Translations under genes and position numbers: made by a program | The notes under the pieces: generated by a model | What the model was told of the DNA's origin: nothing | Databases searched by the model: none | What the model saw: only the letters and a program-made list of their open reading frames with translations | Origin: an uncultured Lachnospiraceae bacterium | GTDB lineage: Bacteria > Bacillota > Clostridia > Lachnospirales > Lachnospiraceae | Assembly: GCA_902796355.1 (NCBI GenBank) | Contig: CADBOU010000124.1 | Coordinates: 1 to 37,720, forward strand | Reading direction: 5' to 3' | Length of the DNA: 37,720 nt | Part shown: one piece after another, positions 10,450 through 20,030 of the stretch | How the letters are laid out: each line of letters starts with the position of its first letter | Numbering within the stretch: the stretch's first letter is position 1

Positions 10450-10900
10450 TATCCAGGGGGTTGCAGTGACTTTGCTGGAGGCTGCAGCTGATTACACGAA
10501 GGATGAATATGAACTGACCTGTGATCTTTTATTGTGTGATGAGAAAGAGATTCAGGAGCTGAACAGACAGCATCGCGGTATTGATGCTCCGACAGATGTG
10601 TTGTCTTTTCCGAATATTGAGTTTGAATTCCCTGGCTGCTGGCCAAAAGAACTGGCTGATAATCTGTTCGAACCGGACAGCGGAGAACTGATGCTGGGAA
10701 GTGTAGCCCTGTGTAAGCAGAGAGTCATCAGTCAGGCAGAAGAGTATGGTCATTCAGTATTGCGCGAGTATGCTTTTTTGCTTCTTCACAGCTTGTTGCA
10801 TCTGTGCGGTTATGACCATATGGATGAAAAAGAAAGAAAAGAGATGGAAGATGCCCAGCGCCGCATACTGGGCGAACTTCATTTGACGAGGAATATTTAA
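10397..10900 (+). CDS. ybeY: Endoribonuclease / rRNA maturation factor YbeY
   Basis: A 167-residue metalloprotein involved in 16S rRNA 3'-end processing and ribosome quality control. The metal motif is clear: HSLLHLCGYDH (three His), preceded by the family segment DAPTDVLSFP. I chose the ATG at 10397 because GGAGGA at 10385-10390 sits about six bases before it. The longer open frame from 10316 lies inside phoH and adds unconserved residues. The gene overlaps phoH by 53 nt, an unusually long overlap that suggests coupled translation. Its stop abuts the next ATG. Confidence 0.93.
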   Translation: MTINIEETGAGALPQELDIQGVAVTLLEAAADYTKDEYELTCDLLLCDEKEIQELNRQHRGIDAPTDVLSFPNIEFEFPGCWPKELADNLFEPDSGELMLGSVALCKQRVISQAEEYGHSVLREYAFLLLHSLLHLCGYDHMDEKERKEMEDAQRRILGELHLTRNI

Positions 10901-12577
10901 ATGCCTTCTGAAAAGAAAAAAGGTAACCGGGATTTTTTGATACAGGGTGCTGTCCTTGCAGCGGCCGGAATGCTGACCCGTCTGATTGGTCTGGCTTACA
11001 GGATCCCGATGAACAACATACTGGGAGATGAAGGGCAGGGTTTTTACGGTGTCGCTTTTGAGATTTACTCTATCGCTTTGCTTCTGACCTCTTATTCACT
11101 TCCTCTGGCCGTTTCAAAGCTCGTTTCAGCGCGTAAAGCACGCGGTGAGATGGGTGATGTCATTAAAGTGTTCAAAACCGCGTTGATCTTCGCATTCACT
11201 GTCGGCGGTGCTGTGGCGTTGATTATCTTTTTAGCCGCTGATGGTATTGCAACAGGAATCATGAGCATGCACCTGTCAATCTATGCTCTGCGCGTTCTGG
11301 CGCCCGGTCTATTTATTGTCGCCATATTAGGTGTTATGCGCGGCTTTTTCCAAGGCCTTGGCACTATGTATCCGACAGCCGTATCACAGATTTTAGAGCA
11401 GATTATCAATGCGGTTGTCAGTTTGCTGGCTGCCAGTTATTTCTTTAAAGCCGGAACCCGTGCGATGAAAGCAGCCGGGACTACTGACAATCTTGCCGGA
11501 GCTTACGGCGCAGCCGGCGGTACACTTGGCACAGTAACCGGTGCCATGACAGCACTGCTTTTTCTGTTGCTTTTATTGTACTTCATGCGCCGCAGCCTCA
11601 AAAAATTCAGTCAGCAAGGCGGTCAGCACGTCGAAAAATACAGTACACTTTTTGGAGTTCTCCTTGTCACAATTGCGCCTGTCATTTTAAGCACAGCTAT
11701 CTACAATATCAGTCAAGTAATCGACCAGGCAGTTTTCGCCAAAGTGATGTCGATTCAGGGGTTTAAGGAATCATCGTATTCTGCCATGCTGGGAATGTTT
11801 TCAGGTAAGTACAATACGTTGATTAATGTTCCTCTTGCGATCGCCAATGCACTGGCTGTCTCTGTCATTCCATCACTGACATCTGAAAAAGTGCAGGGAA
11901 ATACAGCCGGTATGTTCAGCAAAATGGCTCTGTCTATCCGATTTGCCATGGTTGTAGCCATTCCCAGTTTTATTGGTTATCTCATTCTGGCACATCCGAT
12001 TATTGACCTCTTATACAGCGGCAATATTGATAAGCCGGCATTGATGCTTCAGCTGGGATCTGTCTCAGTTGTATTTTACTGTCTTTCTACAGTCACTAAT
12101 GCTCTTTTGCAGGGAATTGACAGGATGATGACACCTGTCAGAAATGCTGCTATATCTTTGTTGATACATTTAGTTTCACTGTTGATTATGCTGATTATAT
12201 TCCACCTGACAATCTATGCAGTGGTGCTCTCCAATATTGTATTTTCACTGTCCATGTGCCTGCTCAATCAGTTTTCGATCAAGCGGTACACGGGGTATAC
12301 TCAGGAGTTTAAGAAGACGTTTTTCATTCCGTTGACGGCATCGGTCATCATGGGGCTCATCACATTCTTGGCCTATCGTTTATTCAGAGTTGTTCATCTG
12401 GGCCATATAGCGACTATTTTAGCTTTAATCGTTGCTGTACTGGTTTATGCTATAGCGCTTCTATCTCTTGGCGGATTATCCCGAAGTGAGCTTTTAATGA
12501 TGCCCGGCGGTGTGCGTGTCGTTAAGATCCTTGACAGGTTTCATTTTCTATCAGCCAGATTAGACAGATTTAACTGA
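10901..12577 (+). CDS. MurJ/SpoVB/YtgP-type polysaccharide (lipid II) flippase
   Basis: A 558-residue polytopic membrane protein of the MOP/MATE superfamily with about fourteen hydrophobic segments. The N-terminal region (GMLTRLIGLAYRIPMNNILGDEGQGFYGVAFEIYSIALLLTSYSLPLAVSKLVS, residues about 20-75, in pieces) is characteristic of the SpoVB/YtgP branch, which includes the Bacillus lipid II flippase and the sporulation protein SpoVB. The likely role is flipping of lipid-linked cell-wall precursors. It starts immediately after the ybeY stop with no intergenic base. Whether it is the vegetative MurJ or a sporulation paralogue cannot be settled here. Confidence 0.85.
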   Translation: MPSEKKKGNRDFLIQGAVLAAAGMLTRLIGLAYRIPMNNILGDEGQGFYGVAFEIYSIALLLTSYSLPLAVSKLVSARKARGEMGDVIKVFKTALIFAFTVGGAVALIIFLAADGIATGIMSMHLSIYALRVLAPGLFIVAILGVMRGFFQGLGTMYPTAVSQILEQIINAVVSLLAASYFFKAGTRAMKAAGTTDNLAGAYGAAGGTLGTVTGAMTALLFLLLLLYFMRRSLKKFSQQGGQHVEKYSTLFGVLLVTIAPVILSTAIYNISQVIDQAVFAKVMSIQGFKESSYSAMLGMFSGKYNTLINVPLAIANALAVSVIPSLTSEKVQGNTAGMFSKMALSIRFAMVVAIPSFIGYLILAHPIIDLLYSGNIDKPALMLQLGSVSVVFYCLSTVTNALLQGIDRMMTPVRNAAISLLIHLVSLLIMLIIFHLTIYAVVLSNIVFSLSMCLLNQFSIKRYTGYTQEFKKTFFIPLTASVIMGLITFLAYRLFRVVHLGHIATILALIVAVLVYAIALLSLGGLSRSELLMMPGGVRVVKILDRFHFLSARLDRFN

Positions 12578-12592
12578 TGGAGGATTATTGTC

Positions 12593-13192
12593 ATGGAACT
12601 GGCTGCCGCTCAAAAGAGAGAACAAATCAGAAGTATGATTAAGACAAAGCGCAGACATCTTTCCTGTGATGACTGGGAATTGTGCAGTCAGGCCATCTGC
12701 GAAAAAATAATTAAACTGCCGTTTTATAAAGAAGCTGATATTCTTTTTGCTTTCATGAGTTTTGACAATGAGCCGGATATGAAACATCTCATCAAACACG
12801 CTCTGACAAATCATAAAAAAGTCGCCGTTCCCAAATGCGAGGCTGGCCACAGGATGACTTTTTACAGGATCTTATCTCTCGATGAGGTGTCAGCTGGTCA
12901 ATACGGGATTTCAGAACCGGTCAACACAGATCAGGTGAGGAAGCTTCAGAGCACAGATCATTCACTGATTCTTGTTCCCGGTATTGCCTTTGATTTACAA
13001 GGTAACCGCCTTGGCTTCGGCCATGGCTACTACGACCGTTACCTTTCGGGCAGCACGCTTGGTATAACTGTTATGCCGGCCTTTTCGTTTCAGAGAACAG
13101 ACGGGATTCCGGCGGCTAAGACAGATGTGCCGATTGATTGTATTGTAACTGAAAATAATGTTTTTTATACAGCAGATAACAGATATGTTTGA
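12593..13192 (+). CDS. 5-formyltetrahydrofolate cyclo-ligase
   Basis: A 199-residue enzyme (MTHFS/YgfA family) that converts 5-formyl-THF to 5,10-methenyl-THF with ATP and so recovers the folate storage form. The signature GFGHGYYDRYL is at about residues 141-151, preceded by LVPGIAFD. The N-terminal basic segment with KRRHLS is also typical. GGAGG at 12579-12583 precedes the ATG. Its product enters the FolD reaction (gene at 6.2 kb). The 3' end overlaps the start of miaB by 8 bases if the start chosen for miaB is correct. Confidence 0.93.
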   Translation: MELAAAQKREQIRSMIKTKRRHLSCDDWELCSQAICEKIIKLPFYKEADILFAFMSFDNEPDMKHLIKHALTNHKKVAVPKCEAGHRMTFYRILSLDEVSAGQYGISEPVNTDQVRKLQSTDHSLILVPGIAFDLQGNRLGFGHGYYDRYLSGSTLGITVMPAFSFQRTDGIPAAKTDVPIDCIVTENNVFYTADNRYV

Positions 13193-14576
13193 TCAACACA
13201 GATTATCAGTTTTAACAGACCGTTATGCCGGAGTGATCGGACACAGGCCCACTGCCTGTGTCGTTACTTTTGGGTGTCAGATGAATGCACATGATTCTGA
13301 AAAGATCAAAGGCGTTCTCGCTGAAGCCGGGTTCAGATTATCTGACCAGGAAGAGTCTGATTTTGTTATTTATAACACATGTACGGTGCGCGAGAATGCC
13401 AATACACGTGTCTATGGCAGACTTGGTCAACTGAAAAACTACAAAAAAGATCATCCGCATATGATCATTGCAGTCTGCGGCTGCATGATGCAGGAACAGC
13501 GCGCAGCAGCCGAATTAAAAAACAGGCTGCCATTTGTCGATCTGGTTTTCGGGACATTTAATCTGGATCGCTTTCCTGTACTGTTGGAGCAGACACTCAT
13601 TAACCGGCTGGGAAATATCCATGAAACATTGGTTGAAATATACGAGAAGGAGTATGCGGGAGAGGCAGACAGGCTGCCCTCGAAGCGCAGCTTCACTTTT
13701 AAAGCCGGCGTCAATATTATGTACGGTTGTAATAATTTTTGTTCTTACTGTATCGTTCCTTATGTGCGCGGCAGGGAGAGAAGCCGTACAAAAGAAGAAA
13801 TAATGCAGGAAATAAAGATGCTGCATCAGGATGGCGTTAAGGAGATCATGCTCCTCGGGCAAAATGTGAATTCTTACGGAAAAACGCTCGAAAACCCTGT
13901 TTCGTTCGCACAGCTTCTTGAATGTGTTGCGGCTGAGTCCGGGATGGAACGCATTCGGTTTATGACATCTCATCCAAAGGATTTATCAGATGATCTGATC
14001 AGAGTGATGGCTGAAAACCAAACCGTTTGCAAGCATCTGCATTTGCCTGTTCAGTCCGGCAGCAACCGTATTTTAAAGGCGATGAACAGACGATATACCA
14101 GAGAAAACTACCTGGCGTTGGTAGACAAACTGCGAAAGGCCATTCCTGACCTGTCGCTGACAACAGATATTATGATTGGATTCCCAGGCGAAGAAGAGCG
14201 GGATGTTGCTGATACAATCGATTTGGTCAAACAAGCTGGTTTTGATAATGCCTTCACTTTTATTTATTCTAAAAGACAGGGAACACCGGCTGCGACGATG
14301 CCTGGTCAGATTGACGGGGAAACGGCTGCCGCCCGGTTTAATCAACTATTGGAAGCGGTTCATGAAACAGCATATAAGCGATGCGAACGATTTGTCGGAA
14401 TGACACTTCCGGTGATGATTGAAGATCAAAACCGTCATCAGGAAGGATGGATGACAGGCAGAACAGAACATAATCTATTGGTGCATTTCCCGACCGACAG
14501 CTGCCGGATCGGTTCAACCGTACCAGTTAAAATTGTTGAAAGCAAAGGCTTTTATCTGATCGGAAGGAGAGTATGA
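13185..14576 (+). CDS. miaB: tRNA-2-methylthio-N6-dimethylallyladenosine synthase
   Basis: A 463-residue radical-SAM methylthiotransferase that adds a methylthio group to i6A37 of tRNAs. The N-terminal UPF0004 domain has the three auxiliary-cluster cysteines (C31, C66, C100). The radical-SAM cluster C182-x3-C186-x2-C189 follows in CNNFCSYC, then VPYVRGRERSR, and a TRAM domain at the C-terminus. The start is uncertain: an ATG at 13158 in the same frame would add nine residues. Neither has a strong Shine-Dalgarno; I prefer 13185 because it gives the smaller overlap with the upstream gene. MiaA, which makes the i6A substrate, is encoded at 19.1 kb. Confidence 0.92.
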   Translation: MFDQHRLSVLTDRYAGVIGHRPTACVVTFGCQMNAHDSEKIKGVLAEAGFRLSDQEESDFVIYNTCTVRENANTRVYGRLGQLKNYKKDHPHMIIAVCGCMMQEQRAAAELKNRLPFVDLVFGTFNLDRFPVLLEQTLINRLGNIHETLVEIYEKEYAGEADRLPSKRSFTFKAGVNIMYGCNNFCSYCIVPYVRGRERSRTKEEIMQEIKMLHQDGVKEIMLLGQNVNSYGKTLENPVSFAQLLECVAAESGMERIRFMTSHPKDLSDDLIRVMAENQTVCKHLHLPVQSGSNRILKAMNRRYTRENYLALVDKLRKAIPDLSLTTDIMIGFPGEEERDVADTIDLVKQAGFDNAFTFIYSKRQGTPAATMPGQIDGETAAARFNQLLEAVHETAYKRCERFVGMTLPVMIEDQNRHQEGWMTGRTEHNLLVHFPTDSCRIGSTVPVKIVESKGFYLIGRRV

Positions 14577-14579
14577 CAG

Positions 14580-17234
14580 GTGCAGATAGACCGCGACAGA
14601 TTATCTCCGATGATGAAACTCTATATGAAGACGAAAGAAGAGTACAGTGACTGTATCTTATTCTATCGTCTGGGTGATTTCTTTGAGCTTTTTTTCGATG
14701 ACGCCAAACTGGTGTCCAAGGAATTATCTTTGACACTGACTGGCAGGGACTGCGGCCTTGAAGAGAGAGCACCCATGTGCGGCGTTCCTTACCACGCCGT
14801 AGATTCTTATATCAACCAGCTTGTTTCAAAAGGATATAAAGTAGCTATCTGTGATCAGGTAGAAGATCCCCGAACTGCACAGGGGATTGTCAGGCGGGAG
14901 GTCGTACGCATCGCAACACCCGGCACCAATCTTGATATCCAGGCGCTCGATGCATCCCGCAATCAATATCTGATGTGCGTATACTATCACAAAGGATTGT
15001 TTTCTGTCTCTTTTGCAGATGTCACAACAGGGTCTTTTTTTGTCACAAGTGTTGACAGTGCCGCGCGTTTTGTTGATGAATTCACTAAATGCGAGCCATC
15101 TGAGATGATATATAATCCTGCATTTGAAGAAAGCGGTGTTGACCTGGTTGCATTGAATGAACAGTACGGCACATCATTCTTTAAGCAGGATCCTTATTAT
15201 TTTAATCAGAACGATGCCCTGAATGCCCTTAAAGATCATTTCAAAATTGCTTCTCCGGCATCCCTGGGTCTTGAAGGGGAAACTGATCTGATGATGGCTG
15301 CGGGTATCCTTTTGGAGTACCTGAAACAGACCCAGATGACATCACTTGAGCATATCTCCAGCTTGTCTTTATACTCTCCGGGAGATTTCATGTTGATCGA
15401 TGCAGCAACCAGGCGGAATCTTGAGCTTTGCGAGACGCTGCGTCAAAAAGAAAAAAGGGGATCGCTTTACTGGGTGCTTGATAAGACAAAAACGGCAATG
15501 GGCGCCCGTATGTTAAGACATTATATTGAACAACCGCTCACTGACCGTACCCAGATAGAAAAGCGTCTTGATGCAGTGGAAGATCTTAGCAAGCAGGGTA
15601 TTTTCAGGAGTGAACTGCGGGAATTGCTGGCTCCTGTATATGATCTGGAACGCCTCAGCAGCCGCGTGGCCTATCGCAGTGCCAATCCGCGTGATATGTT
15701 GGCACTGGCTGACTCATTGGCTCTGATTCCTGATATCCAAGATGTCCTGAGACAGTTTAATGCACCGTTGCTAAATCAACTTGCCGATGAGATTGACGAT
15801 TTATCAGATGTATCGGATGCCATTCATGTCTGTATTGTTGATGATCCCCCCGTATTAATCCGAGAGGGCGGTATCATTCGGGACGGTTTTGATGAAGTTG
15901 TCGACACAAACAGGCATGCTAAAAATGACGGAACAAAATGGCTTGCCGACCTTGAGGAGCGGGAGCGCAACCGTACAGGCATAAAAAAACTAAGAGTCCG
16001 TTACAACAAAGTATTCGGTTATTTTATTGAGGTGACTAACTCTTTCAGGGATCTTGTCCCCGATGATTATGTCCGCAAGCAAACGCTGACAAATGCCGAA
16101 AGATATATTACACCGGAATTAAAAGAACTTGAGGATTCTATTCTGGGAGCCAGAGACCGGTTGATTGAACGAGAGTATGAGCTGTTCTGCGCGCTGCGTG
16201 ATGATGTCGGACAGCAGATCGACCGCATTTTAAAGGCAGCACGTGCCATCGCTTCTCTGGATGCCTTTGCTTCGCTGGCTGAGGTCGCTGTCGTGGAGCA
16301 TTATGTACGGCCTCAGATACTCTCGGACGGCAGACTGAATATACGGGAAGGGCGTCATCCTGTTGTTGAAAAAATGATGCCTCCTCAGAGCTTTGTTCCA
16401 AATGACACGTATCTGGATCAGAAGGATCACCGTCTTGTCATTATTACTGGACCCAATATGGCCGGTAAATCCACCTATATGCGTCAGACAGCGCTGATTG
16501 TCCTGATGGCCCAGATCGGCAGTTTTGTTCCTGCCAGCGAAGCACAGATTTCAGTGGCAGACCGCATATTTACTCGTGTTGGCGCTTCGGATGATCTGGC
16601 AAGCGGGCAGAGCACGTTTATGGTTGAGATGACAGAAGTGGCAAATATCCTGCACAATGCGACCAGAGACAGTTTAATCATTCTTGATGAAATCGGCCGC
16701 GGCACCAGTACATTTGACGGACTGAGTATTGCGTGGGCTGTAGCGGAGTATATCAGCAACCCTCAATTAATCGGCGCCAAAACACTTTTTGCAACACATT
16801 ATCATGAATTGACAGAGTTAGAAGGAAAGATGTCCGGTGTTGTCAATTACAGAGTGGATGTCAGGGAAGAGGGCGATGACATCATCTTTTTGCGCAAGAT
16901 TGTACCGGGCGGAGCGTCACGCAGTTATGGTATTCAGGTTGCAAGACTGGCAGGGTTGCCTGAAACGGTGCTGATTCGCGCTGGGAAACTGCTGGAGCAG
17001 CTTGTTCAGGCGGATATTGCCACAGACTTTAAAGCGGCCGCCATCTCCGGTCTGACCGAAAGCAGAGAGCGGGCATTAAATGCCTCGGCTACAGATAATG
17101 CCTGGTCATTTGCTTTATCTCCAGAGGAAAGAGAAGTGCTCGATATCATTCGACATACTGACATTTCCGGTATGACACCGCTCGAAGCGCTGAACATGCT
17201 GGATCGCTTGAATCATCAATTAAAGGAGTCTTAA
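14580..17234 (+). CDS. mutS: DNA mismatch repair protein MutS
   Basis: An 884-residue mismatch sensor. The start is GTG at 14580, with AAGGAGA at 14563-14569 inside the end of miaB; this places the conserved LSPMMKLYMKTK close to the N-terminus. The mismatch-binding domain carries the FYRLGDFFELFFDDA motif, in which the Phe-x-Glu (FFEL) wedge is intact. The C-terminal ABC-type ATPase has Walker A GPNMAGKS at 624-631, the IILDEIGRGTSTFDG Walker B/signature, and ATHYHEL. Length and domain order match MutS1. It sits in a tight miaB-mutS-mutL-miaA series. Confidence 0.97.
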   Translation: MQIDRDRLSPMMKLYMKTKEEYSDCILFYRLGDFFELFFDDAKLVSKELSLTLTGRDCGLEERAPMCGVPYHAVDSYINQLVSKGYKVAICDQVEDPRTAQGIVRREVVRIATPGTNLDIQALDASRNQYLMCVYYHKGLFSVSFADVTTGSFFVTSVDSAARFVDEFTKCEPSEMIYNPAFEESGVDLVALNEQYGTSFFKQDPYYFNQNDALNALKDHFKIASPASLGLEGETDLMMAAGILLEYLKQTQMTSLEHISSLSLYSPGDFMLIDAATRRNLELCETLRQKEKRGSLYWVLDKTKTAMGARMLRHYIEQPLTDRTQIEKRLDAVEDLSKQGIFRSELRELLAPVYDLERLSSRVAYRSANPRDMLALADSLALIPDIQDVLRQFNAPLLNQLADEIDDLSDVSDAIHVCIVDDPPVLIREGGIIRDGFDEVVDTNRHAKNDGTKWLADLEERERNRTGIKKLRVRYNKVFGYFIEVTNSFRDLVPDDYVRKQTLTNAERYITPELKELEDSILGARDRLIEREYELFCALRDDVGQQIDRILKAARAIASLDAFASLAEVAVVEHYVRPQILSDGRLNIREGRHPVVEKMMPPQSFVPNDTYLDQKDHRLVIITGPNMAGKSTYMRQTALIVLMAQIGSFVPASEAQISVADRIFTRVGASDDLASGQSTFMVEMTEVANILHNATRDSLIILDEIGRGTSTFDGLSIAWAVAEYISNPQLIGAKTLFATHYHELTELEGKMSGVVNYRVDVREEGDDIIFLRKIVPGGASRSYGIQVARLAGLPETVLIRAGKLLEQLVQADIATDFKAAAISGLTESRERALNASATDNAWSFALSPEEREVLDIIRHTDISGMTPLEALNMLDRLNHQLKES

Positions 17235-17235
17235 G

Positions 17236-19065
17236 ATGATTTCTGACATTCATTTACTGGACGCCGCTACCATCGATAAGATCGCAGCCGGAGAAGTGAT
17301 AGAAAGGCCTGCCTCTGTCGTCAAGGAGCTTGTCGAAAATGCAATTGATGCCGGCGCCGCTGTCATTAGAGTTGAAATCGTAGACGGCGGAACGCAGTTG
17401 ATCCGAGTGACCGATGACGGTTCCGGAATCCATGCCGATTCAGTTAAAATGGCGTTCCTGCGTCATGCTACGAGTAAAATCAATCATGCTGATGATCTGA
17501 TGCAGCTGCATTCGCTTGGATTCAGAGGAGAAGCTCTAGCCAGTATTGCCGCCGTGTCAAAAGTTGAGATGACCACCAGAACGGCTTCAAGCCAGTATGG
17601 AATTCATTACCGGATTGAAGGCGGAGAGGAGAAGGTGATCGAAAAGACAGGCTCTCCTGTTGGCACCAGTATTGCAGTAAGAAATCTTTTTTATAACGTA
17701 CCAGTTCGCCGCAAGTTTTTAAAAACACCTGTCAGCGAAGCTGTGCGTGTTCAGGAAACTGTTGTCAGTCAGGCGATGTCTCATCCTGAGATCTCATTTA
17801 CCTTTATGACAAACGGCCAGACAAAAATAACGACATCCGGTAACGGCGATACGCTGGAATGTGCAAGCCGCATTTACGGTATAGAATTTGGTAGAGAAAT
17901 GCTTCCGGTATCAGGGAAGGCACCCGGGCTGGAACTGAGCGGATATATAGGAGCGCCATCTCTGTCGCGCGGTAATCGCAAATTTGAGACCATTTTTATC
18001 AATCAGCGCACTGTTTCCTCCGATACAGTTCAAAAAGCGCTTGAGGAGGCTTACAGAGGCTATACAATGCAACACAGGTTTCCTGTGTGTATTCTGTATT
18101 TGCATATCAGCCCTGATGCGGTTGATATCAATATTCATCCTACGAAGAGCCGTGTCAGACTGGCAGATAAAACAGCCGTTTATCAGCTGGTCCATACTTC
18201 CTGCCTGGAGACACTTAAAAATGGCGGGCGTGTTCCGCAGGTATCAATGCCCGAAGGAAAGAGACCCGTCAGCTATCAAGCCGATGCCAGTCGTCAGGAT
18301 AAGCTCGATTACTTTATGAACCAGATGAAAGAGCGCGTACAGGCCTATCATCATCTGGCTTATGAGCCCGATCCGGGAAAACATGAAACAAAAACCCATG
18401 TGTCGGAGCAGATCAAAGCATCCCAGAAACAGGCAAACGAACAGATTACTCTGTTTCAGAATGAGACGCAGCTGGATCAGACGACTAAACGGTATCAGAT
18501 CATCGGTCAGCTGTTTGATACATACTGGTTGGTTGAGTCTGATGAGACTCTGTATATCATTGATCAGCATGCGGCACATGAAAAAGTGCTGTTCGAGCAG
18601 ACAATGCAGGGACTTAAGAATAAACAATTCACATCGCAGATGGTGAGCCCGCCTATTGTCATTAATGTCACAGCGCGGGAAGAACAGGTTTTAAATGAGC
18701 GAATGGAAGAGTTTGAAAGAATCGGATATCAGATTGAACCCTTTGGCGAACAGAGCTGGGCGGTGACAGGGGTGCCTGCCAATCTGTATTCGATTGCGGA
18801 GGAAAAACTGCTGCGTGAAATGCTCGATGATTTATCGGAAGAATTGCCAAGATCAAATGCGCCAGAGGCGGTACTGGAAAAAGTTGCGAGCATGTCCTGC
18901 AAAGCTGCGATAAAGGGGAACACAGTGATGAACGAACAGCAGATGGACAGTTTGCTCAAAAAACTGTTTGCGCTTGATAATCCTTATCATTGCCCGCATG
19001 GACGTCCGACCATGATCGCTTTTTCTCACGCAGAACTGGACAAAAAATTCAAGAGGATTGTCTGA
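17236..19065 (+). CDS. mutL: DNA mismatch repair endonuclease MutL
   Basis: A 609-residue GHKL ATPase with a C-terminal endonuclease. The N-terminus has the ATP motifs (ELVENAIDAGA, DDGSGI, HATSKI, GFRGEALASI). The C-terminal region keeps the metal-site motifs of nicking MutL proteins: DQHAAHEKVLFE starting near residue 443, SCKAAIKGN, and CPHGRP. It should therefore cut the nascent strand itself, consistent with the absence of a MutH gene here. AAAGGAG at 17223-17229 precedes the ATG, one base after the mutS stop. The stop shares one base with the miaA start. Confidence 0.97.
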   Translation: MISDIHLLDAATIDKIAAGEVIERPASVVKELVENAIDAGAAVIRVEIVDGGTQLIRVTDDGSGIHADSVKMAFLRHATSKINHADDLMQLHSLGFRGEALASIAAVSKVEMTTRTASSQYGIHYRIEGGEEKVIEKTGSPVGTSIAVRNLFYNVPVRRKFLKTPVSEAVRVQETVVSQAMSHPEISFTFMTNGQTKITTSGNGDTLECASRIYGIEFGREMLPVSGKAPGLELSGYIGAPSLSRGNRKFETIFINQRTVSSDTVQKALEEAYRGYTMQHRFPVCILYLHISPDAVDINIHPTKSRVRLADKTAVYQLVHTSCLETLKNGGRVPQVSMPEGKRPVSYQADASRQDKLDYFMNQMKERVQAYHHLAYEPDPGKHETKTHVSEQIKASQKQANEQITLFQNETQLDQTTKRYQIIGQLFDTYWLVESDETLYIIDQHAAHEKVLFEQTMQGLKNKQFTSQMVSPPIVINVTAREEQVLNERMEEFERIGYQIEPFGEQSWAVTGVPANLYSIAEEKLLREMLDDLSEELPRSNAPEAVLEKVASMSCKAAIKGNTVMNEQQMDSLLKKLFALDNPYHCPHGRPTMIAFSHAELDKKFKRIV

Positions 19066-20030
19066 TGAAGCTGAAGCCGATCATCGTTATAGGAGGGCCG
19101 ACTGGTGTAGGAAAAAGTGAGACAGCAATCAGGCTGGCTCGTTTAATCGGCGGAGAGATTGTATCTGCTGATTCCATGCAGGTCTATCAGGGCATGGATG
19201 TTGGAACAGCGAAGGTTTCAAAAGAACAGCAAGCAGAAACAGCGCACCATATGCTGGATATTGTTTCTCCTCTTGAAAGCTATAGTGCTGCCGATTACCA
19301 GCGGGATGCACGCCGCGAGGTATCCGAAATACATGCACGTGGACATCTTCCCATCGTTACCGGAGGAACCGGCTTTTACATTCAGGCACTGCTCAATGAC
19401 ATTGATTTTCATATGGATATCGGTACAGATGAAATCTATCGGAATCATTTAAACCATCTGGCTGACATCTACGGGACAGAACATCTTCACGGAATGCTTG
19501 CCCATGTAGATCCCCAGAGCGCCCAGTCGATTCATCCGCATAACCGGCAGCGTATCATCAGGGCTCTCGAGTACTTTGAGCATACAGGCACACAGTTTTC
19601 CGTCCATAATAAAGCGCAGACAAAGAAAAAACGGCTGTATGATACCGTGTTTTTTGTCTTGACAGATTCCCGGAACAGACTGTATGAGAGAATCAATAAA
19701 CGCGCTGAAAAAATAGTGCGGGAGGGATTGATTGAGGAAACCCAAACTCTTTTATCATTGGGGTGTCAGCAGGATATGACCTCTATGCAGGCGCTGGGTT
19801 ACAGAGAAACAGCCGCGATGCTGCAAAAATGCGGTGATTCAGTATCGGAAGAAGTGCTGTTTGATCTGATGAAGTCCATATCTCTGCACACACGCCATTA
19901 TGCGAAGCGTCAGCTGACTTGGTTCCGCAGAGAAACTGACACCATCTGGCTGTCCTGGGAAGATTATGACACTGAAAGCATATTAGACAAAATGACAGAG
20001 ATACTGAAAAACAGGAAAATCATTTTATGA
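19065..20030 (+). CDS. miaA: tRNA dimethylallyltransferase
   Basis: A 321-residue enzyme that transfers dimethylallyl from DMAPP to A37 of tRNAs reading U-starting codons. The P-loop GPTGVGKS lies at about residues 11-18, then SADSMQVYQGMDVGTAK (catalytic Asp/Ser region), and the C-terminal TRHYAKRQLTWFRR. I set the start at the ATG that overlaps the mutL stop (TGATG), with AAGAGGA at 19051-19057. The longer open frame from 18990 lies inside mutL and is not conserved. With MiaB it makes ms2i6A37. Confidence 0.95.
   Translation: MKLKPIIVIGGPTGVGKSETAIRLARLIGGEIVSADSMQVYQGMDVGTAKVSKEQQAETAHHMLDIVSPLESYSAADYQRDARREVSEIHARGHLPIVTGGTGFYIQALLNDIDFHMDIGTDEIYRNHLNHLADIYGTEHLHGMLAHVDPQSAQSIHPHNRQRIIRALEYFEHTGTQFSVHNKAQTKKKRLYDTVFFVLTDSRNRLYERINKRAEKIVREGLIEETQTLLSLGCQQDMTSMQALGYRETAAMLQKCGDSVSEEVLFDLMKSISLHTRHYAKRQLTWFRRETDTIWLSWEDYDTESILDKMTEILKNRKIIL

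Noticed and set aside
18990-19064. Longer miaA frame starting inside mutL
   Set aside because: The extra 25 residues come from the conserved end of mutL in another frame. The TGATG junction with AAGAGGA upstream is the natural start.
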